A stretch of 9,560 bases of DNA from Acidimicrobiia bacterium. GTDB taxonomy: Bacteria > Actinomycetota > Acidimicrobiia > Spongiisociales > SHLN01. The position numbers were made by a program, and so were the translations under genes. The stretch is from NCBI GenBank assembly GCA_013043085.1, contig JABDOU010000377.1:1-9560 (forward strand), given 5' to 3'. Position 1 is the first letter of the stretch; every line of letters starts with the position of its first letter. Shown piece after piece: positions 1-6,683 of this stretch. A model generated the notes under the pieces. That model saw nothing but the letters and a program-made list of their open reading frames with translations. It was not told the DNA's origin and made no database searches.

Positions 1-28
1 GCCCTCCCCGGGTAGCTCCCTCCAAGGA

Positions 29-3000
29 CTACGACCCCTTCAGTCGAGCGCGCATGCGCTCCACTGCCTCAGCTGCTGATCTTTGTGTGGCCTCAGCTTC
101 GGCCAACCGGTTTTCCGCCGCAGACAGGTACTCCTCGGCAGACTCACGCGCGCTCTGGACGATGCGCTCGGCCCGTCGCTCCGCATCGGACAACGACTGT
201 TCCTTCTCGCTGACAACGGTCATACGGCTCGCTATTTCCGATTCGCGCTCTTCGAGGTTTCGGCGCAACTCCTCAGTTTCGCGCCTGGCCTGAGCTCGCA
301 TGTCGTTGATCTCGAGTCGAATCTTTTCGGCATCTGCCTGGGCGAACGTGACGATCTCAGACGCTCGTTCCTCCGCCGCTTTGACGATATCTTCACGAAC
401 CGAGGTGAGCTCGGCCTTCGCAGCTTCGATCTCGTCACGGGCTTTCTGGATCAGCTCCGCTGCCTGTTGTTTGGCAGCCGCCTTGGCCCGTTCGGCTTCC
501 ATCGCCGCCTCGTCGGATTGGCGCTGCAGAGCAGCCACTCTCTCGGCGGCATCTGCCCGGATGCTCCTGGTCTGCTCCTCGGCTTCGAGCCGAGCAGTTT
601 CGAGGATTGCAACAGCTTGCTTGCGGGCCTCGGCCTCGCGTTCGCGGGCTCCCGTGACGACCTGGTCTGCTTTGGCCTGTGCGTCCTGGAGAATCTTGTC
701 CGACTGAGCTTTGAGCGCTTCGGTTTCCCGCTTCGTCTCCTCAGCGGCAGTCTCTAGCTCCGCCAGACGGGCTTCTGCTGCCTTGGCCTTCTCTTGTGCG
801 CGAACCCGTGCGCTGTCAGCTTCCTGTGCATCCAACCCGGCCTTGTCGAGGAGCTCGTTGGCGCCACGGGTTATGCGTGCCGCATCGTCGCGAGCCGCCT
901 GGATGATTTCCTCGGCCTTTTGCTTGGATTCGGCGACCATGCCTTCTGCAGCGGCCACTTCGGCCAGACGGCTCTCAGCGTTTGCCATCACCTGCTCGGC
1001 GCCCCGCACCTTTTCGGCTGCGATCTTGTTCGCCTCCCTCGCATTCGCAAGTTCAACCTGGGCGCTCGACCGGATGCGATCAGCTTCGACCCTCGCAGCC
1101 TCCTTAGCTACTCCGATATCAGCATTGACCTTCTTGAGTTCGTCGTGGCGCTCCGTCAGCTGAGTGGCTGCATGAGAGATCTCTTGCTTGATGGCTGCGA
1201 GTTCTTCGCCGGCGGCTGTGCGTGAGCGATCCGCACTGGCCCGCACCTCGGTCAGTTCCTGCTCGACCGAAACCCGGAGTTGTTCGGCTGACTCCCGCAA
1301 AGCGGTGGCTTCCTGATTAGCCGTGTCCAGCAGCTGCTGAGCCTCCGCTCGAGCGGCCCTGGCTTCTTTATTCAGCTCATCAGCTTCTGCTCTGGCTTGC
1401 GTAGCGGCTGCTTCTGCCGATTGGCTGAGTTCGACCGCAGCGGCCTGGGACTCAGTTCGGATTCGTTCCGATTCGGCCTTGGTCTCTTCCAACACCTTGA
1501 GCTCGTGCGCGAGGTCCGTATTGATTTTGTTCAACCGGCTCTGCGCATCGACTACCCGCTTTTCGGCAGTTGAGACGTTGGCCTCGGCGACCTTCACCGC
1601 CTCCTCGCGCCTTGACAGATCCTCGCGATCGGCGTTCACCTGATCGAGGAGCTTTGCAGACTGCTCCTGTGCTTCAGACAGCTCCTTGGCTGCGCCGGCC
1701 CTGATGCTCTCTGCTTCCTCTCTCGCACTGGCGAGAATGCTTTCGGCGTCCCTATCAATCTCGGCTTTGCGATTCGTGTATGTTTCGAGGAGGGTCTTGG
1801 CTTCGGCGTTCAAACCCTGCGTTTCGGTCTTGAGTTCCTCGACGAATGCCAGAGTTTTGGTGCTCTCGGCCTTTGCCGTCTCCAGAAGATCCCTCGCAGC
1901 CGAGCGGTCCGCCTCGGCAGCCTGGCGGAGACGATCGTTTTCCGCCTGTGCACCCTGGAGCAACTGCTCGATCTCTGTCTCGGTCTCGGACTTTTTGGCC
2001 TCGGCTCCGGCGATGAGCGATGCGGCCTTCGCTTCTGCATCTTTGACGAGTTCTGCCTTCTGGCTTGCTTCCGACATGAGCGCAGCTGCTCGAGCCGTGT
2101 TCTCTTTCGCCTTCGCCTCCTGAGCGGCGAGGAGTTGGGACTTCGACTGAGCTGCTGACATGAGTTCGTGGGCTTCAGTCTTTGCGGCTGTTGCACGGCT
2201 CAACTCGGCCTCGGCAGAAGCCCTGGCGGCTTCGGCAGTGTCCTGGAGGCTCGCCGCTTGGTCCATCATCTCCTGCGCCGTCGCAGTCACGGCTTCGGAT
2301 TTTTGTTTGCTCTTGGCGAGTTCGGATTCGGCTGCATCCGTGATCGCCTTGGCACGGTTTTCAGCGTTCGCGATCGACTCGTCAGCCTGTTTTTGGAGAG
2401 TCTTGGCAGCCCGGAGCTGCTCGTCTGCGTTCTTCTGACGTTCGCTCGCTGCGGCTTCGGTCTCTTCGGCCTTGGCGATCTGGGTGGTCGCCTGTTCGAT
2501 CAGAGCTGTGGCCTCGGCTTTGGCGCTCAGCGCATTCTCGTGGATCGAGACAACATTCCGCTTGGCAGTTTCGATGCGATGCTCGGCTTCGTCGACGAGC
2601 TCTTTCGCACGAGCTTCTGCATCTGCAAGCTTCTTCTGCTTCTCCGTCTCGACGTCTGCCAGAGCTGCTTTGGCCTGTTGGTTGAGAGAAGTTGCCTCTC
2701 GCAGTGCCTGTTCGGCGTTCTTGCGGTCGTCGAGCGCAGCGGCCTTGATGGAGCCGGCTTCAGACTTCAGCGCCTCAGCGTGCTTCTTGGCAGCCTCGAG
2801 AATCCCGTCGCTCTCTGACTTGAGATTCGCTGCCTCAACCCGAATCCTGGCCGATTCCTTTTTGGCCTCGTCCAACTGCTGCTTTGCGGCCTGGAGATGA
2901 GTTTCTGCGTCCTGGCGGACCGATGCCACCTCTTTGTGGGCGTCGGCCAGAACCTTGCGTGCGTGAGTACGGTCGTTTTCTGCCTCGGTCTGGAGTGACC

Positions 3001-4039
3001 GGGCTTTCTGTTCGGCGTCTGCGAGCAGAGCTTCTTTGTCCTTTGCCTCGCGTAGCAGACGATTCGTTTCCGAGCGCAAGCGAGCCGTCTCGGTCTCAAC
3101 GGCCGCTTTGACCTCTGCTGCGCTGCTCTTGATGCGGGCTGCCTCGGCCCTGGCGGCTTCTGCCTCCTTGCGGGCCTCGTCGATTTGCGCCTGGCTCCGG
3201 GCGAGAGCGTCTTTGACACTCTGGGCGCCGTCCTGTTCAGCTTTGGCGCGGATCTGCTGAGCTTCTTCGATCAACGTCTTGGCTTCACGCTTGGTGTCTG
3301 CCATCAGCTTTTCCGACTCAGCCTGTGCGGTCGAAAGCGTCTCTTGAGCACGGGTCCGGAGTCCTTCGGCCTCGGCTTTGACGGCGTTCACCATCTGTTC
3401 GGCTTTGCGTTCTGCCTCCCGGCCTGCTGCTCTCCGAATTGCTTCGGCCTGCTCCTTGGCATCCTCAGCCTGTTCGTGGATGATCTTCGCCTGATGTTCG
3501 GCATCGGCGATGATGGCTTTCGCTTCCTGGCTTGCCTGAGAAGCGCGTGCCACCTGGGACTGAACCTCAGAGAGCGAACTCTGGATCTCGTTGCGGGTTT
3601 CTTCAGCCTGTCGTTGGCTCGAGCTGAGGAGGTTGCGGGCCTCACGCTTTATCTGCTTGGCGTCACGCTCCGCCTCCTGTCGAATCCGCTGCGCCTCGGC
3701 CTTGGCTTCGGCCATGATCTCTGCAGAAGCGACATCGGGATCCTGTGCGGAATCTTCAATGGACTGAGCGCGCTTGCGGGCTCGCTCGAGGATTTCCTTC
3801 GACTGACGCTCCGCTTCAGCGAGCTTGGTTTCGCGTAGACGACGCATCTCGGCCTCGAGATCCGGGGATCCGGCCTGGCGCGCTTTTGCCACCTCGGCTT
3901 CGAGCTGAGAAATCCGTGCGTCAGCCGCGTGACGCTTCTGCTCGAGCTCGAACAAGAACGCATTTACCTGGTCCTTGTTATATCCGCGACGAGTCGTCTC
4001 GAATGAGCGACGTTCGTTTTCTGACGGCTTGCTAACCAT
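29..4039 (-). CDS. Giant DivIVA-domain coiled-coil protein (Scy-like polar scaffold candidate)
   Basis: Encodes 1336 residues from the ATG at 4039. Residues 13-29 carry the DivIVA N-terminal signature: F13, the R18-G19-Y20 turn, then V25, F28 and L29, as in RGYxxxxVxxFL of Wag31/DivIVA. From about residue 35 to the end the protein is Ala/Glu/Lys/Arg-rich heptad- or hendecad-like helix. I see no Cys or Trp anywhere and no Pro after about residue 100, so an almost uninterrupted cytoplasmic coiled coil is expected. Known family role: DivIVA proteins bind negatively curved membrane at poles or septa and recruit cell-wall machinery. Streptomyces Scy is a comparably long coiled-coil partner of DivIVA. 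The same role here is inference. A TTG two codons upstream (4045) is an alternative start, but GGAG lies 10 nt before the ATG and only 4 nt before the TTG. The exact product name is uncertain; the coding call is very secure. Confidence 0.93.
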   Translation of the reverse strand: MVSKPSENERRSFETTRRGYNKDQVNAFLFELEQKRHAADARISQLEAEVAKARQAGSPDLEAEMRRLRETKLAEAERQSKEILERARKRAQSIEDSAQDPDVASAEIMAEAKAEAQRIRQEAERDAKQIKREARNLLSSSQRQAEETRNEIQSSLSEVQSQVARASQASQEAKAIIADAEHQAKIIHEQAEDAKEQAEAIRRAAGREAERKAEQMVNAVKAEAEGLRTRAQETLSTAQAESEKLMADTKREAKTLIEEAQQIRAKAEQDGAQSVKDALARSQAQIDEARKEAEAARAEAARIKSSAAEVKAAVETETARLRSETNRLLREAKDKEALLADAEQKARSLQTEAENDRTHARKVLADAHKEVASVRQDAETHLQAAKQQLDEAKKESARIRVEAANLKSESDGILEAAKKHAEALKSEAGSIKAAALDDRKNAEQALREATSLNQQAKAALADVETEKQKKLADAEARAKELVDEAEHRIETAKRNVVSIHENALSAKAEATALIEQATTQIAKAEETEAAASERQKNADEQLRAAKTLQKQADESIANAENRAKAITDAAESELAKSKQKSEAVTATAQEMMDQAASLQDTAEAARASAEAELSRATAAKTEAHELMSAAQSKSQLLAAQEAKAKENTARAAALMSEASQKAELVKDAEAKAASLIAGAEAKKSETETEIEQLLQGAQAENDRLRQAAEADRSAARDLLETAKAESTKTLAFVEELKTETQGLNAEAKTLLETYTNRKAEIDRDAESILASAREEAESIRAGAAKELSEAQEQSAKLLDQVNADREDLSRREEAVKVAEANVSTAEKRVVDAQSRLNKINTDLAHELKVLEETKAESERIRTESQAAAVELSQSAEAAATQARAEADELNKEARAARAEAQQLLDTANQEATALRESAEQLRVSVEQELTEVRASADRSRTAAGEELAAIKQEISHAATQLTERHDELKKVNADIGVAKEAARVEADRIRSSAQVELANAREANKIAAEKVRGAEQVMANAESRLAEVAAAEGMVAESKQKAEEIIQAARDDAARITRGANELLDKAGLDAQEADSARVRAQEKAKAAEARLAELETAAEETKRETEALKAQSDKILQDAQAKADQVVTGAREREAEARKQAVAILETARLEAEEQTRSIRADAAERVAALQRQSDEAAMEAERAKAAAKQQAAELIQKARDEIEAAKAELTSVREDIVKAAEERASEIVTFAQADAEKIRLEINDMRAQARRETEELRRNLEERESEIASRMTVVSEKEQSLSDAERRAERIVQSARESAEEYLSAAENRLAEAEATQRSAAEAVERMRARLKGS

Positions 4040-4345
4040 GTTCAAAGGTCTCCGGTGTTCTGGTTGTCCCGCATCTCGTGCACCCGAGGTAGTAACCCCG
4101 TCACTTCAATTCAGCATATGAAGCAAAGTCCAACCGTTTGCCCGGTTTTCGGATGTTTCTTTTTCCGGTAGAAGTGCAGCGCCAGGCCATAGTAAATGAA
4201 ATCGGTCCGTCTTGCCCAAACCATGAGCAATACGTGATCTGGAGCCCTGCACGCGGGGTTTGGGAGAGGCCGAAAGGGGAGTGGTATCATCGCGCTCGCC
4301 TACGGTGGCGTTCGAACTCCATCGAGACCCTTAGGGTGGCGGTTC
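4040..4345. other. Intergenic region between divIVA-like gene and tRNA-Ile
   Basis: This 306-bp gap must hold the promoter of the large coiled-coil gene (leftward) and that of tRNA-Ile (rightward). Apart from the tRNA promoter candidate and the GGAG ribosome binding site near 4050, I see no convincing gene, repeat or hairpin. Short open frames that cross it run into the tRNA and lack family resemblance. Confidence 0.6.
4260..4290 (+). promoter_or_regulatory. Candidate promoter of tRNA-Ile
   Basis: A TATCAT -10-like hexamer (4285-4290) is preceded by TTGGGA (4260-4265) with a 19-bp spacer, slightly longer than ideal. Transcription would start near 4297, about 50 nt before the mature tRNA, leaving a short 5' leader for RNase P removal. 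The -10 is good and the -35 is weak. Confidence 0.4.
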
Positions 4346-4420
4346 GGGCCTATAGCTCAGGCTGGTTAGAGCGCATCCCTGATAAGGATGAGGTCCCTGG
4401 TTCAAATCCAGGTAGGCCCA
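4346..4420 (+). tRNA. tRNA-Ile (anticodon GAT)
   Basis: A complete 75-nt cloverleaf. The acceptor arm GGGCCTA pairs with TAGGCCC and the discriminator is A (4420). The D-loop carries GGCTGGTTAGAGC and the anticodon stem CATCC pairs with GGATG. The loop is CTGATAA with GAT at 4381-4383, and the T-arm holds GGTTCAAATCC. No CCA is encoded. GAU reads AUC and AUU isoleucine codons. It is followed at once by paired terminator hairpins. In Mycobacterium tuberculosis, ileT with the same anticodon sits next to alaT after gyrA, which matches the tRNA-Ala found 2.1 kb to the right. Confidence 0.97.
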
Positions 4421-4422
4421 CG

Positions 4423-4442
4423 GGAACCCTTCGGGTTCCTTT
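4423..4442 (+). terminator. Terminator hairpin 1 after tRNA-Ile
   Basis: GGAACCC (4423-4429) pairs perfectly with GGGTTCC (4433-4439) around a TTC loop and is followed by TTT. It begins two bases after the tRNA discriminator. The T-run is short, which may be why a second copy follows. Confidence 0.75.
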
Positions 4443-4483
4443 CGAGTTTGCGGGAACCCTTGCGGGTTCCTTTGGCAAACTCG
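4443..4483. terminator. Terminator hairpin 2, nested and probably bidirectional
   Basis: A second GGAACCC/GGGTTCC stem (4453-4459 with 4464-4470) sits inside an outer perfect 9-bp arm, CGAGTTTGC (4443-4451) with GCAAACTCG (4475-4483). It lies 4 bp beyond the stop codon of the leftward MarR gene and 22 bp after the tRNA. It can therefore serve transcripts converging from both sides. The inner stem duplicates hairpin 1, including the flanking CGGGAACCCTT and TTCCTTT. Confidence 0.75.
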
Positions 4484-4486
4484 TAT

Positions 4487-4981
4487 CTATCTCTTGAGGA
4501 CTCGGGGCTGCTCGTTTGTCGACCCGGTGGTCTTTGGGGTGAGGGAGTCGAGGATGCGCTGGAGGCCAGATTGCAGAGCTTGTAGTTCGCGCTCTTGAAG
4601 GTGGGTAGTGAAATGCTCATCGATTGCTTTTAGATATACAGGCGCTGCCCGCCTCAGCGTCGCCCTGCCGTTCCTGGTGATGATGGCGAGGCTCGCTCGT
4701 CCGTCTTCGGGGTCCGGACTCTTTTCGACGAGGCCGGCTTCGACCATCTCGTCGACGATTCTGCTGACGCGAGTTCTGCTCAACACGACTCGATCTCCCA
4801 GGTCCTGCATTCGAAGGCGCTTCCCATCTGTCGAATTCAGTTCGAACAAAACGTCGTACCAGGACAGGGGAAGTCTGGTCTGGGCCTCAACCTCCCCGGC
4901 AAGGACCGGTACGAGAGCAGCATGCACCCGGAGCATTGATTCCCAAACGTCGATTCCCAAGCGTGAGGCGTCAGCTGCCAT
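4487..4981 (-). CDS. MarR-family winged-helix transcriptional regulator
   Basis: A 164-residue protein of normal MarR length. An N-terminal dimerisation helix (about 8-33) leads into the winged helix. L56-L67 gives the first helices, residues 68-83 (SRTRVSRIVDEMVEAG) the recognition helix, and D90-P-E-D-G-R95 the classic DxR wing followed by the beta hairpin. Residues 105-148 return to the dimerisation helices. Such proteins are usually homodimeric repressors released by small phenolic or hydrophobic ligands or by oxidation; the ligand here is unknown. I chose the ATG at 4981 because longer in-frame starts would overlap the deduced -10 at 5008-5013 and because the family N-terminus aligns there. 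No clear Shine-Dalgarno sequence precedes it. It is divergent from the yceI-like gene and probably controls both through the palindromes between them. Confidence 0.92.
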   Translation of the reverse strand: MAADASRLGIDVWESMLRVHAALVPVLAGEVEAQTRLPLSWYDVLFELNSTDGKRLRMQDLGDRVVLSRTRVSRIVDEMVEAGLVEKSPDPEDGRASLAIITRNGRATLRRAAPVYLKAIDEHFTTHLQERELQALQSGLQRILDSLTPKTTGSTNEQPRVLKR

Positions 4982-5007
4982 GGTGGAAGAATAGAGCGCG
5001 GGCGGGA

Positions 5008-5061
5008 ATAATGTGCGCGCACACATAGTTGAAAAGGGAGGTATGTGCAGACGCACATAAT
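5008..5061. promoter_or_regulatory. Divergent promoter/operator with two palindromes (probable MarR sites)
   Basis: Site 1 is the perfect 12-bp palindrome TGTGCGCGCACA (5012-5023). Site 2 is TATGTGC-AGAC-GCACATA (5042-5059), perfect 7-bp arms with a 4-bp spacer. Their centres are 33 bp apart, about three helical turns, so bound dimers would face the same side. The outward end of each site reads into a -10-like element: GCACATAAT rightward (5053-5061) and GCACATTAT leftward (5016 down to 5008). This mirror arrangement would let one repressor close both promoters. Good -35 elements at standard spacing are not obvious. Confidence 0.75.
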
Positions 5062-5084
5062 TGTTGAATCCCATAGGAGGGAAG

Positions 5085-5666
5085 ATGAGCACCACAACCG
5101 CTGTCCGCACAGTCGACGGCATTGAGCTTCCGGCATCGGGCGTTTGGAAGGTAGACCCCGGTCACGCCGAGATCGGATTCGTCGGCCGTCACCTGATGCT
5201 GACGAAGGTACGAGGTCGGTTCACCGGTGTCGATGCGACCGTCACGATCGGCGACAATCCCAACGACACCAACATCGAAGCGGTCATCGACATGGCGTCG
5301 GTCGAGAGCGGCGACACAGCTCGGGATGATCATTTGAAGTCTCCAGACTTTTTCGATGTGCAGGAGTGGTCAAGGGCGACGTTTCGGTCGACGGACGTCG
5401 ACTGGGCCGGTACCAAAGGCACAATGAAAGGCGAACTCACGATCAAGGGGATCAAGAATGAATTGACCCTCGACGTTGAGTACCTCGGTTACGCCCGCGA
5501 CCCGTGGGACAATGACCGTGCCGTTTTTTCCGCATCGGGCGTCATAAACCGCGATGACTGGGATCTCAGTTGGAACATGCCGCTTGACACTGGCGGATTT
5601 CTCGTATCCCGCGAAATCACGCTCGATCTACAGGTTGAACTCATTCGCGACGTGGATGCTGATTGA
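5085..5666 (+). CDS. YceI-family lipid-binding-like protein
   Basis: A 193-residue protein with the YceI domain over about residues 19-188. Features seen: the opening W21-K-V-D-P-G-H27 motif, F32...G34 and a K41-V-R-G-R-F46 strand. A D76...R80-D-D-H83-L...F89-F90-D91 segment and the later G116-E-L-T-I-K-G122 strand follow. Known fold: an extended lipocalin-like antiparallel beta barrel that binds polyprenoid or other amphiphilic molecules in characterised homologues. There is no signal peptide, so this copy is probably cytoplasmic. The ATG at 5085 has AGGAGG four bases upstream (5075-5080); an in-frame TTG at 5061 would leave no ribosome site. The gene is divergent from the MarR gene and lies behind palindrome site 2, so induction by the MarR ligand is likely. 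The true ligand is not deducible. Confidence 0.93.
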   Translation: MSTTTAVRTVDGIELPASGVWKVDPGHAEIGFVGRHLMLTKVRGRFTGVDATVTIGDNPNDTNIEAVIDMASVESGDTARDDHLKSPDFFDVQEWSRATFRSTDVDWAGTKGTMKGELTIKGIKNELTLDVEYLGYARDPWDNDRAVFSASGVINRDDWDLSWNMPLDTGGFLVSREITLDLQVELIRDVDAD

Positions 5667-5705
5667 CCTGATCGACAACCTACCGCTACATCGGCTGGCG
5701 GAGCA

Positions 5706-5752
5706 CCGGATGACTGCGAGGCTCATGCCCGCAGTCATCGGATGCGTTTTTT
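5706..5752 (+). terminator. Rho-independent terminator after yceI-like gene
   Basis: GATGACTGCG (5709-5718) pairs perfectly with CGCAGTCATC (5730-5739). The stem extends by CC/GG past one bulged G and encloses an 11-nt loop. Six T residues follow at 5747-5752. It ends one base before the stop codon of the leftward small membrane gene, so the two genes converge on it. Confidence 0.85.
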
Positions 5753-5753
5753 G

Positions 5754-5999
5754 TTATTTGTTCGGGTACAGAACCATCTTGGCCAATCGCCAAAGCAGGA
5801 CAAGAAACGGAACAGCCGCAGCGAGAATGATGGCGTTTCCGTTTGCCAAACTGTCGACGAAGGTTCCGTAGATCCCGGAAATGCCGTCTTGAAACAAGCG
5901 GCTTGCGTTTCCGACACTTGCCTGCGTCCTGGACGCATAAGCCCCGATGGCCAGAATGGCCACAAGGGCTAGAAACATGCCCTTTTTCATATTCTCCAT
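5754..5999 (-). CDS. Small exported/membrane protein, function unknown (coat- or pilin-like architecture)
   Basis: An 81-residue protein I do not recognise. Residues 4-22 form a typical signal peptide: Met-Lys-Lys, a hydrophobic core, then A20-Y-A22, a possible signal peptidase I site. A second candidate is T25-Q-A27. A short amphipathic, Gly/Ser-containing stretch (about 28-55) leads to a second hydrophobic helix (56-70) and a basic tail (R71, K74, K81). The mature chain would be about 54-59 residues. This layout resembles filamentous-phage major coat proteins and VirB2-like pilins, but also unrelated small membrane proteins; no phage or secretion genes are nearby. The start is uncertain: ATG 5999, ATG 5990 (beginning MKKG) and GTG 6011 are all possible. 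It has its own candidate promoter and converges on the yceI-like gene. Confidence 0.72.
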   Translation of the reverse strand: MENMKKGMFLALVAILAIGAYASRTQASVGNASRLFQDGISGIYGTFVDSLANGNAIILAAAVPFLVLLWRLAKMVLYPNK

Positions 6000-6030
6000 C
6001 GCCTCGCACACTGAGGCGTCCTCACCAATC

Positions 6031-6059
6031 AGAGAACCTCACTTTCCCCACCTCGTCAA
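6031..6059 (-). promoter_or_regulatory. Candidate promoter of the small exported protein gene
   Basis: On the minus strand, TTGACG (6059-6054) and TTCTCT (6036-6031) are separated by 17 bp. Transcription would start near 6024, giving a leader of about 25 nt to the ATG at 5999. The -35 matches five of six consensus positions; the -10 is weak. Confidence 0.45.
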
Positions 6060-6143
6060 GCGGAAAACGCTGATTTCTCGGGCTTCTTTGGAAAGCAGAG
6101 ACGGGATGCGTCTAGTCCATGGGCGGGCCATCGCTCGTTGCGA

Positions 6144-6155
6144 TATGGTTGGGGG
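6144..6155 (+). promoter_or_regulatory. Probable leaderless promoter (-10 TATGGT) of NIPSNAP gene
   Basis: TATGGT (6144-6149) fits the actinobacterial TANNNT -10 pattern. Its last T lies exactly seven bases before the A of the ATG at 6156, so transcription would begin at the start codon itself. No Shine-Dalgarno sequence at normal spacing precedes the ATG, only a G-run touching it. Leaderless mRNAs are common in actinobacteria. Confidence 0.5.
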
Positions 6156-6446
6156 ATGACTGCGCAGTTACGCATTTATGACATCGAAGAAGGCAAGCTC
6201 GAAGAGTTTGCCAGGCTGGTCTCGGATCACGTCATTCCACCTCGCCTGCAATACGGATTCGAGATAGTCGGGACATGGACGATCCCCGCCAACAACCAGT
6301 ACTGCTGGATAGTTTCCTATGACGGCCCTCTGAGATGGGACGAAGCAGTGGAGCGCTACTACAACTCACCAGAACGAAGGAACCTCGCCTTCGATCCCGA
6401 CGAATTCATCACCAAAGCCGACCTCCGCCAACTAGAACCGATCTAA
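6156..6446 (+). CDS. NIPSNAP-family protein
   Basis: A 96-residue single-domain protein of the NIPSNAP ferredoxin-like alpha/beta barrel family. It opens with the family strand L5-R-I-Y-D and the G13-K-L-E-E-F helix. Next come H25-V-I-P, the Y33-G-F-E-I-V-G strand and W51-I-V-S-Y. The C-terminal helix carries the acidic/aromatic E68-R-Y-Y-N-S-P-E-R signature. Members are small dimeric proteins of mostly unknown biochemical role; some sit beside oxidoreductases or hydrolases, but no such partner is adjacent here. The first ATG giving the family N-terminus is at 6156; an upstream in-frame TTG (6138) adds six unconserved residues. The gene stands alone, between the small exported protein and tRNA-Ala. 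It has no obvious terminator. Confidence 0.88.
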   Translation: MTAQLRIYDIEEGKLEEFARLVSDHVIPPRLQYGFEIVGTWTIPANNQYCWIVSYDGPLRWDEAVERYYNSPERRNLAFDPDEFITKADLRQLEPI

Positions 6447-6540
6447 GCCCAGGCCTCGCAGGTGAGCAAAACAAAAAGTGTCATCGGTTCGTGAGAGACG
6501 TGGAGGCCCGAAAACTCATTGCCCCTACCAGATACAAGTG

Positions 6541-6614
6541 TGGAGATGAACGGATTCGAACCGATGACCCCCTGGTTGCAAACCAGGTGCTCTGCCAGGC
6601 TGAGCTACATCCCC
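6541..6614 (-). tRNA. tRNA-Ala (anticodon TGC)
   Basis: A complete 74-nt cloverleaf on the minus strand, starting at 6614. The acceptor arm GGGGATG pairs with CATCTCC through a G-U at the third pair, the G3:U70 identity element of alanine tRNAs. The D-arm contains AGCTCAGCCTGGCAGAGC and the anticodon stem CCTGG pairs with CCAGG. The loop is TTTGCAA with anticodon TGC (6581-6579), and the T-arm holds GGTTCGAATCC. The discriminator is A (6541) and no CCA is encoded. It is the partner of tRNA-Ile(GAT) at 4346, but lies on the opposite strand with six features between them. Confidence 0.97.
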
Positions 6615-6625
6615 GGACCGGAGAT

Positions 6626-6653
6626 AGTTTAGGGGTGGATCGTAGGATGACAG
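6626..6653 (-). promoter_or_regulatory. Candidate promoter of tRNA-Ala
   Basis: On the minus strand CTGTCA (6653-6648) and TAAACT (6631-6626) are 16 bp apart. Transcription would start about five bases before the mature 5' end at 6614. Both hexamers match four of six consensus positions, so this is tentative. Confidence 0.35.
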
Positions 6654-6683
6654 AGCTCGGCAGCTTTCCGATGGGAGTCCCAC

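Noticed and set aside
1..28. GGAGGGAG on the minus strand (16-23), just past the stop of the coiled-coil gene
   Set aside because: It could be a ribosome site for a following gene to the left, but no start codon is visible before the window ends.
83..757. Long plus-strand open frames inside the coiled-coil gene (also 711-1163, 2168-2818, 3185-3838 and others)
   Set aside because: They are antisense to a repetitive Ala/Glu-rich gene whose complement rarely makes stop codons. The translated products are Ser/Ala- or Leu/Gly/Phe-rich with no family features.
29..4039. SMC or Rad50-type ATPase identity for the large coiled-coil protein
   Set aside because: There is no Walker A motif or ABC head domain at either end; the N-terminus instead carries the DivIVA-type RGY motif.
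4138..4497. Plus-strand open frame of 119 codons through the intergenic region and tRNA-Ile
   Set aside because: It reads straight through a complete tRNA and both terminator hairpins and has no family resemblance.
5061..5084. TTG start extending the YceI-like protein by eight residues
   Set aside because: The AGGAGG ribosome site lies inside this extension and is placed for the ATG at 5085.
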